DNA of 6,699 nucleotides. Origin: a bacterium. GTDB taxonomy: Bacteria; Pseudomonadota; Alphaproteobacteria; Rhizobiales; Xanthobacteraceae. This document shows positions 1 through 5,589 of this stretch, piece after piece. The translations under genes and the position numbers were made by a program. Below the pieces are notes generated by a model that ran no database searches, was not told where the DNA came from, and saw only the letters and a program-made list of their open reading frames with translations. The stretch is taken from positions 1 through 6,699 of the forward strand of contig JAQSDT010000130.1 in the NCBI GenBank assembly GCA_029946075.1, written 5' to 3'. Within the stretch, counting starts at the first letter, position 1; every line of letters starts with the position of its first letter.

Positions 1-200
1 TGATGAAGGGGCGGACCTCGATCGTGATCGCGCACCGACTGTCGACGGTGCGCAGCCTCGACCGGATCCTGGTGTTCGATCGCGGACAGATCGTCGAGCA
101 GGGCACGCATGCGACCCTGACGGCGCGCCCCGGCGGCATCTATCGCGGGCTGTTCGAACTGCAGGCGACCGAGTTCGGCCGCAACTCGGCGGCCGGATAG
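1..200 (+). CDS. ABC transporter ATP-binding protein, C-terminal fragment (5' end outside window)
   Basis: This is the last ~65 codons of an ABC-type ATPase, read in the frame that begins at base 3 and ending in TAG at 198-200. The segment IAHRLSTV is the H-loop (switch) region; its histidine contacts the gamma-phosphate of ATP. It is followed by the usual terminal pattern DRILVFDRGQIVEQGTH, typical of exporter-type (MsbA/LapB-like, permease fused to ATPase) proteins, and by a short tail ending in FGRNSAAG. Walker A, signature and Walker B motifs would lie to the left of the window, so substrate and full domain order cannot be judged. The AHRLSTV form favours an exporter half-transporter over an importer ATPase; this is inference from family patterns. 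The methionine at base 3 is internal and not a start. A repeat-like palindrome follows directly after the stop codon. Confidence 0.9.
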   Translation, partial: MKGRTSIVIAHRLSTVRSLDRILVFDRGQIVEQGTHATLTARPGGIYRGLFELQATEFGRNSAAG

Positions 201-251
201 AGCGTTTTCGAGCAAAGTGGATACCGGTTCTGATTCAATCAGAACCGAAAA
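201..251. repeat. Bradyrhizobium-type dispersed intergenic repeat with perfect hairpin
   Basis: Directly after the ABC gene stop codon is AGCGTTTTCGAGCAAAGTGG followed by ATACCGGTTC, which resembles a short intergenic repeat I know from many Bradyrhizobiaceae genomes (from memory). It runs into a perfect 10-bp inverted repeat: CGGTTCTGAT at 225-234, loop TCA, ATCAGAACCG at 238-247. The hairpin is followed by AAAA rather than a T-run on the plus strand, so it is not a classical rho-independent terminator, although it may still end or stabilise the ABC transcript. The remaining ~70 bases to the next gene show nothing I recognise. Confidence 0.55.
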
Positions 252-323
252 GGCCCCAGGCGGCGCATTGTTGCGGACCCGCTCGGTGTGGGAATATGCT
301 TCCCGCATCGAGAGGGCCGCGCC

Positions 324-725
324 ATGCGCTGGTTTCGAAAAGATCCGCAGCCGGATATCTGGGACGTCGCCGACGATCAGCCCCTGGGCGATATCGGCGC
401 GGCCCAGAAGATCCGCGATATCTGCGCTGCTGCCGGTTCCATCGCGTCGGAAATGGCCGCGGGCGGCGGGCGCAATGCCGGGAAAAAGCAGGCGGCCGCT
501 GCCGAGCGATATCAGGCGGCGATCAAGCGCGCGCTCGAAACCGCGATGACCATTTCTGACGAGGCGATGCGCGACGTGTCGGTCAGCCAGATCATCCGGC
601 TCTGCGTCAAGGTGAATCACCTGAAGACGGCGCGCGTGCTGCTTCGCGCCATTCATTCGGACAAGACGAGGGCCGAGCTGGTGGCGGAGAGTCCGGGGCT
701 GTCGGCTCAGGAAGCCGCAAGCTGA
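324..725 (+). CDS. Hypothetical small helical protein, 133 aa
   Basis: I do not recognise this family. I chose the ATG at 324 (protein MRWFRKDPQP...) because GAGAGG lies 8 bp upstream; the in-frame GTG at 288 would add 12 residues with no visible ribosome site. The product has no signal peptide or membrane segment. Residues 1-22 are charged and contain two tryptophans and DIWDVADD. Residues 23-112 look alpha-helical, with an Ala/Lys-rich stretch around 48-72 (GRNAGKKQAAAAERYQAAIK), then a segment VSVSQIIRLCVKVNHLKTARVLLRAI that could form a helix pair. This suggests a soluble cytoplasmic protein. G/C-ending codons throughout support real coding. The 3' end overlaps the convergent transporter gene by 19 bp, so neither gene has its own terminator between them. 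Function unknown. Confidence 0.7.
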   Translation: MRWFRKDPQPDIWDVADDQPLGDIGAAQKIRDICAAAGSIASEMAAGGGRNAGKKQAAAAERYQAAIKRALETAMTISDEAMRDVSVSQIIRLCVKVNHLKTARVLLRAIHSDKTRAELVAESPGLSAQEAAS

Positions 726-1651
726 GGCGGCTCGCGGTCGCGTTGCTTTGCGGGTTCCGGCAATGGCGCAGGCCTGGCGCGCGTGCGTGCGGAGATCGCT
801 ACCGTCACCAGCACCGCTGCGGCAAACAGCACGATCTGCAGCGTGATGGTCTCGCCATTGAACCATGACGCCAGCGCAAAGGTGACGAAGGGTTGCAGCA
901 GCTGGATCTGCGATACCCGCGCGATGCCGCCCATCGCAAGGCCGGCGTTCCAGGCGAAGAAACCGATCCACTGCGAGAACAGCGCGACATAGAGCAGGCC
1001 GAGCCAGGGTTTCAGGGTGATCTGGCCGATATCGGCCGGCATGGTCAGCAGCGATGCAACCAGTGAGAACGGCAACGCCATCACGAGCACCCAGCTGATG
1101 ACTTCCCAGCCCGGCATCTGCGAGGTGAGCCGGCCCGAATAGGCGTAGCCGATTGCGGCGACGACGACGGAGGCAAACAGGAACAGGTCGCCGGCGACGA
1201 GCGTGCCGCCGCCTTGCCGCAGTGCAAACGCGATCACCAGCGCGGCGCCCGTGACCGAGGCGATCCAGAACAGCAGGCGTGGCCGCTCGTGGGTAATCAT
1301 GACGGCGACCAGCGCCGTGCCGATCGGCATTACGCCCAGCACCACGCCGCCATGCGAGGCATCGACCCGCTGCATCCCGAGCGACATCAGCAGCGGAAAC
1401 AGAAAGGCGACGCAGGCCATGGCGATCGCAAGGTGCGGCCATAGATGGCGCGGCGGCAGCTTGCGGCGCAGCACGAGCAGCAGCGCCAGCGAACAGACGC
1501 CGGCAATCGCCGTGCGCAGCGACGTCAGTGCAATCGGATCAATCTGGGAAACCGCGATTCGCGTCGCCGGCAATGTGCCGCCGAAGATCACGACGCCGAT
1601 GAAGCCGAGCAGCAGGCCGAGACGTTCGCGCGAATGCAGGATGGAAGTCAT
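707..1651 (-). CDS. DMT-superfamily transporter, EamA (RhaT/RarD-like) family
   Basis: A 314-residue inner-membrane protein with about ten hydrophobic segments, at roughly residues 11-30, 40-60, 72-92, 101-119, 126-144, 152-170, 182-202, 214-236, 243-262 and 268-286. This is the two-repeat 5+5 layout of EamA-domain drug/metabolite transporters, whose usual length is near 300. Motifs typical of the family are visible: GGTLPATRIAVSQIDPIAL with LRTAIAG in the first repeat, and QLLQPFVTFALASWFNGE near the end of the second. Family members export or take up amino acids, metabolites or drugs; the substrate cannot be read from sequence. The cytoplasmic tail (about residues 287-314) is Pro/Arg-rich. 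The start at 1651 is the first in-frame ATG; no strong ribosome site precedes it. The TauE-like gene lies 72 bp upstream on the same strand, so co-transcription is possible. The 3' end overlaps the convergent hypothetical gene. Confidence 0.9.
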   Translation of the reverse strand: MTSILHSRERLGLLLGFIGVVIFGGTLPATRIAVSQIDPIALTSLRTAIAGVCSLALLLVLRRKLPPRHLWPHLAIAMACVAFLFPLLMSLGMQRVDASHGGVVLGVMPIGTALVAVMITHERPRLLFWIASVTGAALVIAFALRQGGGTLVAGDLFLFASVVVAAIGYAYSGRLTSQMPGWEVISWVLVMALPFSLVASLLTMPADIGQITLKPWLGLLYVALFSQWIGFFAWNAGLAMGGIARVSQIQLLQPFVTFALASWFNGETITLQIVLFAAAVLVTVAISARTRARPAPLPEPAKQRDREPPQLAAS

Positions 1652-1723
1652 GACGCAATTCGTTAGCTGCTTTACAGACCGGCGTACAGCAATCTACTCG
1701 GTGCATATGGCTGTCATGCGCCG

Positions 1724-2467
1724 CTACCTCGGAGCAATGCTGCTCCACACCAGACTGAGGCCGGACATGAACAGCAGCGCCAGCACCACGTCGTAAAAAT
1801 TGCGATCGTTCAGCGCGCGAAAGGTGCGCATGCCGAGCCAGGTGCCGATCAATGTGCCGGGCAGCGCCAGCAGCGCGAGCGAGAATACGTTCGGTTTGAC
1901 GAAGCCGCTGGCGATCTGCAGCACCAGCGCCGCGCCGAGCACCGTCCCGTTGAAGATCTGGAATACGCCGCGCCGCTGGTCCTTGGTCCAGCCACGCACG
2001 CTCGCCCACAGCGTCGGCAGCGGGCCGGACAGACCGGCGAGGCCGCCGAGAATTCCGCCTGCAAATCCGATCGCCGCGTCCGCGAGCCGGCCGCCGAACG
2101 TGAAAGCCATCGGCGTCCGGATGAAATAAAGCGCGGCCGGAAACACCAGCAGCATCACGCCGACGCTGAGCTTGAAATTCTGCGGATCGGCCTGTGCGAC
2201 CAGCAGCGCTCCGACCGGCATGCCGAGGAGGCCACCAATCACGAAGGGGGCAGCCAGTTTGAAATCGAGCAGCTTCCACATTGCGGGCAGAGCCGAGAGC
2301 TGCGAACTCACCGAGCAGATCAGCACAAGCGGCACCGCGATGGCAGGCGGCAGGATGTAGAGCCAGATTCCCAGCGCCATCAGGGCCGTTCCGAAGCCGG
2401 AGAGTCCCGACACGAAACCTCCGGCGAGCGCGCCGGCAAGCAGAATGGCGTAAGTAGGCGCGTCCAT
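1724..2467 (-). CDS. Sulfite exporter TauE/SafE family membrane protein
   Basis: A 247-residue polytopic membrane protein of the TauE/SafE family, whose characterised members move sulfite, sulfoacetate or other organic and sulfur anions across the inner membrane. The internal duplication typical of the family is visible: GGFVSGLSGFGTALMALG (residues 16-33) is echoed by GGILGGLAGLSGPLPTLW (137-154), each at the start of a repeat. Further hydrophobic segments lie near 41-61, 70-92, 98-116, 173-190, 195-213 and 226-243. I chose the ATG at 2467 (MDAPTYAILL) because the purine-rich AGAAGAAGAGACGG stands just upstream and because the extra 22 residues of the longer frame (from 2533) are basic, non-hydrophobic and overlap the promoter of the divergent hydrolase. 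Substrate is unknown. The neighbouring DMT transporter 72 bp downstream may be co-expressed. Confidence 0.9.
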   Translation of the reverse strand: MDAPTYAILLAGALAGGFVSGLSGFGTALMALGIWLYILPPAIAVPLVLICSVSSQLSALPAMWKLLDFKLAAPFVIGGLLGMPVGALLVAQADPQNFKLSVGVMLLVFPAALYFIRTPMAFTFGGRLADAAIGFAGGILGGLAGLSGPLPTLWASVRGWTKDQRRGVFQIFNGTVLGAALVLQIASGFVKPNVFSLALLALPGTLIGTWLGMRTFRALNDRNFYDVVLALLFMSGLSLVWSSIAPR

Positions 2468-2500
2468 CACCGTCTCTTCTTCTTGGTCGTTACGGCGACG

Positions 2501-2528
2501 TTTACACGAGGCCGCTGGCGGGTACACT
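2501..2528 (+). promoter_or_regulatory. Predicted sigma-70-type promoter of the alpha/beta hydrolase gene
   Basis: TTTACA at 2501-2506 and TACACT at 2523-2528 are separated by 16 bp, close to the housekeeping -35/-10 consensus. The start of transcription would fall near 2535, giving a leader of about 35 nt that contains the ribosome site AGGGA at 2557-2561. The site lies in the 102-bp gap between the divergent permease and hydrolase genes. Prediction from pattern only. Confidence 0.45.
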
Positions 2529-2569
2529 CGCAATCGACGCCTTCAACAAAAACATCAGGGAAACGGCCG

Positions 2570-3277
2570 ATGAGTTCGAAGACATTCCTGGTCTGTCACG
2601 GCGCCTGGTCTGCGGGCTGGGCGTGGAAGAAAATGCATCCGCTGATGCAGGCGGCCGGGCATCGTCTGGTGACGCCGTCCTATACCGGCCTCGGCGACCG
2701 CGCCCATCTGGCGACCGCCTCGATCGATCTCGATTCGCATATCGAGGACATGCTTGCGGTCATCCAGTACGAGGATCTGCGCGACATCGTGCTGGTCGGG
2801 CACAGCTATGGCGGCATGGTCGCGACTGGCGTCGCCGACCGCGCACGGGACAAGGTCAGGCAGCTGATCTATATCGACGCCTTCGTGCCGAACGACGGCC
2901 AGTCGCTGTTCGACCTCAATGAAGGCGGACGAGCGCCGCTGCAGAAGGCCGCAAGAGCAGGCGACGGCTGGCGCGTGCCGCCGATGCAGACACCGCCGGA
3001 CACGTCGGCGGCCGACGTCGAATGGCTGTCCGCGCGCCGTGTTCACATGCCGATCAAATGTTTCGAGACGCCGCTGGAACTGCAGAACGGGTCGCTGACG
3101 CTGCCGCGCAGCTACATCTACGCCACCCGCATCACGCCGGCCGACACGTTCGGTCCGTTCGCGAGGATGACGAAGAACGATCCCGCCTGGAACTACTACG
3201 AGATCGACGCGAGCCATTCGCCGAACGTGACAGCGCCGGAAGCATTGATGGCGCTGCTGACAAAGATCGCAGCTTGA
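2570..3277 (+). CDS. Alpha/beta-fold hydrolase (esterase-like), 235 aa
   Basis: A single-domain, cytoplasmic alpha/beta hydrolase without signal peptide. The start ATG at 2570 (MSSKTFLVCHG) is preceded by AGGGA 8 bp upstream; the longer frame from 2483 would begin inside the promoter and adds a Ser/Thr/Arg-rich stretch unlike the fold. Residues 9-19 (CHGAWSAGWAW) form the oxyanion-hole HG loop; GHSYG at 77-81 is the nucleophile elbow with Ser79; YIDAFVP at 101-107 is typical of the plant methylesterase / hydroxynitrile lyase / EstC-like branch; His216 in EIDASHSPN fits the catalytic histidine. The catalytic acid is unclear: the strand YIYATR at 182-187 is not followed by the expected aspartate; Asp192 or Asp103 are the nearest candidates. 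The likely reaction is hydrolysis of small esters or related bonds; substrate unknown. It diverges from the permease and converges on rnpB. Confidence 0.87.
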   Translation: MSSKTFLVCHGAWSAGWAWKKMHPLMQAAGHRLVTPSYTGLGDRAHLATASIDLDSHIEDMLAVIQYEDLRDIVLVGHSYGGMVATGVADRARDKVRQLIYIDAFVPNDGQSLFDLNEGGRAPLQKAARAGDGWRVPPMQTPPDTSAADVEWLSARRVHMPIKCFETPLELQNGSLTLPRSYIYATRITPADTFGPFARMTKNDPAWNYYEIDASHSPNVTAPEALMALLTKIAA

Positions 3278-3296
3278 TGAAGCGTGGCCGAAATGG

Positions 3297-3329
3297 CGAG
3301 GGGTCCGGCGCGTTACGCCGAACCCCTCG
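3297..3329. terminator. Hairpin between convergent hydrolase and rnpB, likely bidirectional terminator
   Basis: CGAGGGGTCCGGCG (3297-3310) pairs with CGCCGAACCCCTCG (3316-3329) around the loop CGTTA. In the minus-strand transcript all 14 positions pair, one of them as a G-U wobble; in the plus-strand transcript that position is a C-A mismatch. No clear T-run follows on either side. Its place, 19 bp after the hydrolase stop codon and about 12 bp after the end of rnpB, fits a shared terminator working best on the rnpB side. Confidence 0.6.
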
Positions 3330-3340
3330 TGGTCTTCAAA

Positions 3341-3754
3341 AGTATCAGCCAGCCTGTAAGCCGGGTTCTGTAAGGCACCATCCTTGCGATTGGTACGTGA
3401 CGGCCATTCCTCTGGGACCATGTTTGCACATGGCCTCGAGCAACCTACCCGGACAGCGAGCCTGACATCGCCCCGCGGAGTTATCGCTTGCGCGAACTTT
3501 CCGCTTTGCCGTCCCTATTCGGTTTTGCTCCCGGTGTGGTTTGCCATGCCGTTTCCGTTGCCGGATACGCGGTGCGCTCTTACCGCACCTTTTCACCCTT
3601 GCCCCGTCCGGAGACGGGGCGGTTCGTTCTCTGTGGCACTGTCCCTGGGGTCGCCCCCGCCGGAAGTTATCCGGCACCGTATGTCGATGGAGCCCGGACT
3701 TTCCTCTCCCGCAGCCTTTCGACCATAGCGGGAGCGACCGTCCGGCCGACTGAC
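3341..3754 (-). ncRNA. rnpB: RNase P RNA (type A, bacterial)
   Basis: This is the catalytic RNA of ribonuclease P, which works with the RnpA protein to remove 5' leaders from pre-tRNAs. Read on the minus strand, the universal P4 core is present in both halves: GAGGAAAGTCCGGGCT at 3706-3691 and ACAGAACCCGGCTTA at 3371-3357. Helix P11/P12 appears as GGTGCGGTAAGAGCGCACC (3589-3571), preceded by AGGGTGAAAA, and GTGCCACAGAGA is conserved upstream. The terminal helix P1 closes the molecule: GTCAGTCGGCC (3754-3744) pairs along all 11 positions with GGCTGGCTGAT (3354-3344). The resulting length of about 414 nt is normal for alphaproteobacteria. P15 (GGACGGC with GCTGTCC) encloses a GCAA-capped stem. 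The 5' end is set by P1 and by a promoter placed correctly for a start at 3754; the 3' end is uncertain by a few bases. Protein frames crossing this region are spurious. Confidence 0.97.
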
Positions 3755-3760
3755 GCGATA

Positions 3761-3789
3761 CGAATGGGCGCTCCGATGCGTCGCGTCAA
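3761..3789 (-). promoter_or_regulatory. Predicted rnpB promoter
   Basis: On the minus strand TTGACG (3789-3784) and CATTCG (3766-3761) are 17 bp apart. The first base of helix P1 (3754) is then 7 bases past the last base of the -10 element, which is where transcription should start. The -35 is near consensus while the -10 is weak, as is common in high-G+C alphaproteobacteria. Prediction from spacing and position. Confidence 0.6.
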
Positions 3790-3834
3790 GCGGATAACGG
3801 CTTCGGTCCGGCCCGGAATAAATTATCCTGAACA

Positions 3835-3861
3835 TGTCGTTTTGCGGGGTGGCCGTTCGAC
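3835..3861 (+). promoter_or_regulatory. Candidate ECF42-dependent promoter of the yciI-sigma operon
   Basis: TGTCGT at 3835-3840, a 17-bp spacer, and CGAC at 3858-3861. From memory, ECF42 sigma factors of Streptomyces recognise TGTCGA in the -35 and CGA(T/C) in the -10 region upstream of DGPF-protein genes; this site matches five of six -35 bases and the CGA core. Transcription would start near 3867, giving a ~32-nt leader with AAGGAG at 3887-3892 before the yciI ATG. This implies autoregulation of the downstream sigma gene. Untested. Confidence 0.55.
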
Positions 3862-3898
3862 TGGGTGCCGGCGATACCCGCCGATCAAGGAGTTTCCG

Positions 3899-4252
3899 AT
3901 GAATTACCTGTTGCTGATCTATCAGAACGAGGCCGAGCGACTGAAGGCCGAGGCCGACACGACCAAGAAGATTCACGAGGAGTATGTCGCGTATACCCAA
4001 TCCATCATCCAGAGCGGCAACTTCAAGGCCGGCGACGGACTGCAGCCGACCACGACCGCCACCACCGTCCGGGTTCGCGATGGCAAGACCATCACGACGG
4101 ATGGCCCGTTCGCGGAAACGCGCGAGCAACTGGCTGGCTACTATCTCGTTGAAGCCAGGGATCTCGACGCGGCGCTCGGAATGGCCGCGCGCATTCCCGG
4201 CGCGAAATTCGGGTCGATCGAGGTACGGCCGGTCCGGGTCTATAACGACTGA
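3899..4252 (+). CDS. YciI family (DGPF domain) protein, 117 aa
   Basis: A small cytoplasmic protein of the YCII/DGPF family, which has a ferredoxin-like fold. The start MNYLLLIYQNE is typical for the family, and the signature TTDGPFAETREQLAGYYLVEA spans residues 66-86 (DGPF at 68-71). The helix region DLDAALGMAARIPGAKFGSIEVRPV closes the domain, so the protein is full length. The ATG at 3899 is fixed by the strong ribosome site AAGGAG at 3887-3892; the longer open frame runs back through rnpB and is not real. DGPF proteins are commonly encoded beside ECF42 sigma factors, as here, where the sigma gene follows after 6 bp. The molecular activity is not established: relatives include a dehydrochlorinase-like enzyme and proteins of unknown function, and a sensing or accessory role for the sigma factor is possible but inferred. 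Confidence 0.93.
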   Translation: MNYLLLIYQNEAERLKAEADTTKKIHEEYVAYTQSIIQSGNFKAGDGLQPTTTATTVRVRDGKTITTDGPFAETREQLAGYYLVEARDLDAALGMAARIPGAKFGSIEVRPVRVYND

Positions 4253-4258
4253 CGCCAC

Positions 4259-5497
4259 ATGACGCCGCTCGAAATCGAAAGCGTTTTTCGCGACGAGGCG
4301 GGCCGCGCGCTGGCCACGCTGATCCGCCTCGTCGGCGATTTCGATCTTGCGGAAGATGCGTTGCAGGACGCCTTTGCGGCGGCGCTGGAGCGCTGGACGG
4401 CAGCCGGACTGCCGTCCAATCCGCGCGCCTGGCTGGTCAATGTCGGGCGCAACAAGGCGATCGACCGCATTCGTCGCAATGCCTCGTTTCGCAGCAGGCA
4501 GCAACAGTTCGCCCATGAACAGCTCCTCAATTCGTTGCCGGCGGACGAGGCCGATGACGGCGGGCTCGATGACGACATGCTGCGGCTGGTGTTCACGTGC
4601 TGCCATCCGTCGCTTGCCGCCGAGGTGCAGGTCGCGCTGACGCTGCGAACGGTATGCGGGCTCACCACGATCGAGGTCGCGCGTGCCTTCCTTGCGAGCG
4701 AAGCTGCGATGGCGCAGCGGCTGTTGCGCGCCAAGCAGAAAATCCGGCTTGCCGGCATTCCCTACGAGGTGCCGGAACGCGAGGCGCTGGAACCGCGGCT
4801 GCGCGGCGTGCTTGCCGTGATCTATCTCGTCTTTACCGAAGGTTATGCCGCAACGTCGGGCGAAGACCTGATGCGGCCGGATCTGGCGCGCGAAGCGATC
4901 CGGCTGGCGCGGCTGATCGACGCGCTGATGCCCGGGCGTAGCGAGATCAAGGGATTGCTGGCCTTGCTGCTGCTGCACGATTCCCGCCGCGCGGGCCGCG
5001 AAACCGCGGGCGGCGATATCGTGCTGCTGGAAGAGCAGGACCGTGCGCTTTGGGACCGCGAACAGATTGCCGAAGGACTTGCATTGGTCGAGGACGCGCT
5101 GCGTATGCCGGGGCGCCCGCAATCCTACGCCGTGCAGGCGGCGATCGCCGCGCTGCACGCCCGCGCGCCGAGCTATCAAGGTACCGACTGGCCGCAGATC
5201 GCGGGCCTCTACGAAGTCCTGCTGCGGATCAGCCCGTCGCCGGTGATCGAACTCAACCACGCTGCCGCGATATCGATGGTGGATGGCCCGGCGCGCGCAC
5301 TCGACCTGATCGACGCGCTGGAAGCCCGCGGCGGATTGAACGGTTATGAACTGCTGCCGGCGGTGCGCGCCGATCTGCTGCGCCGGCTAGGTCGTCCCGC
5401 CGCTGCACGCGAAGCCTATCTTGCCGCGACAACGGCGACGCAACTGGAGCCGTTGCGGCGGCTTTATGCCCGACGGCTCGCGGAGTTGAAATCGTGA
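4259..5497 (+). CDS. RNA polymerase sigma factor, ECF42-type with C-terminal helical extension
   Basis: A 412-residue ECF sigma factor, about twice the usual ECF length. Region sigma-2 covers about residues 13-75 (GDFDLAEDALQDAFAAALERW, then NPRAWLVNVGRNKAIDRIRR, which includes the -10-binding part). Region sigma-4 covers about 107-163, with helix-turn-helix GLTTIEVARAFLASEAAMAQRLLRAKQKI for the -35 element. Residues 168-412 form the extra domain characteristic of group ECF42: the conserved segment YLVFTEGYAATSG and RPDLAREAIRLARLI, then TPR-like helices including ELNHAAAISMVDGPARALDLIDALE. In ECF42 this extension is reported to be needed for activity and takes the place of a classical anti-sigma partner. 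It follows yciI by 6 bp with no clear ribosome site of its own, so translation is probably coupled. The start ATG at 4259 is the first in frame and gives the normal N-terminus. Likely autoregulated from the site at 3835. The triggering signal is unknown. Confidence 0.95.
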   Translation: MTPLEIESVFRDEAGRALATLIRLVGDFDLAEDALQDAFAAALERWTAAGLPSNPRAWLVNVGRNKAIDRIRRNASFRSRQQQFAHEQLLNSLPADEADDGGLDDDMLRLVFTCCHPSLAAEVQVALTLRTVCGLTTIEVARAFLASEAAMAQRLLRAKQKIRLAGIPYEVPEREALEPRLRGVLAVIYLVFTEGYAATSGEDLMRPDLAREAIRLARLIDALMPGRSEIKGLLALLLLHDSRRAGRETAGGDIVLLEEQDRALWDREQIAEGLALVEDALRMPGRPQSYAVQAAIAALHARAPSYQGTDWPQIAGLYEVLLRISPSPVIELNHAAAISMVDGPARALDLIDALEARGGLNGYELLPAVRADLLRRLGRPAAAREAYLAATTATQLEPLRRLYARRLAELKS

Positions 5498-5516
5498 ACG
5501 GGTGGAACCTTTGAGC

Positions 5517-5589
5517 GGTCATTGCGGGCGAAGCGATCGGCATCTCCGCGCGCCGCGATATGGATTGCTTCGCTACGCTCGCGGACGAC
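5517..5589. repeat. Bradyrhizobium-type dispersed palindromic repeat between convergent genes
   Basis: The gap between the sigma and amidase genes is filled by GGTCATTGCGGGCGAAGCGA at one end and, in reverse orientation, GATTGCTTCGCTACGCTCGC followed by GGACGAC at the other end (to 5589, ending at the amidase stop codon). The halves are imperfect inverted repeats of each other. The pattern 'CATTGCGAGCGAAGCGAAGCAATC' and its palindromic partner is one I know from many Bradyrhizobium intergenic regions (from memory). It may fold in RNA and act as a shared transcript end for the two convergent genes. Confidence 0.6.

Noticed and set aside
1652..1723. Possible promoter for the DMT transporter (TTGCTG with a weak -10)
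   Set aside because: The candidate -10 (CAGCTA) is poor, and the gap is short enough for co-transcription with the upstream permease.
1539..2279. 246-codon minus-strand frame overlapping the permease and the transporter
   Set aside because: Same strand but different frame from the TauE-like gene; Arg-rich and bridging two clear membrane protein genes, with no motif.
2555..3421. 288-codon minus-strand frame opposite the hydrolase
   Set aside because: Shadow of a well-supported hydrolase; the frame also starts inside rnpB, and its His/Arg-rich product shows no known motif.
3345..3728. Protein frames within 3345-3728 on both strands, and the N-terminal extension of YciI from 3488
   Set aside because: These lie in rnpB, whose conserved P4 core and closing P1 helix explain the sequence; YciI has its own ribosome site before 3899.
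3593..5260. 555-codon open frame on the minus strand
   Set aside because: It runs antisense through the sigma factor and YciI genes and into rnpB; the composition (rich in Arg, Gln, His, Asp) is that of a high-G+C shadow frame, and no domain is recognisable.
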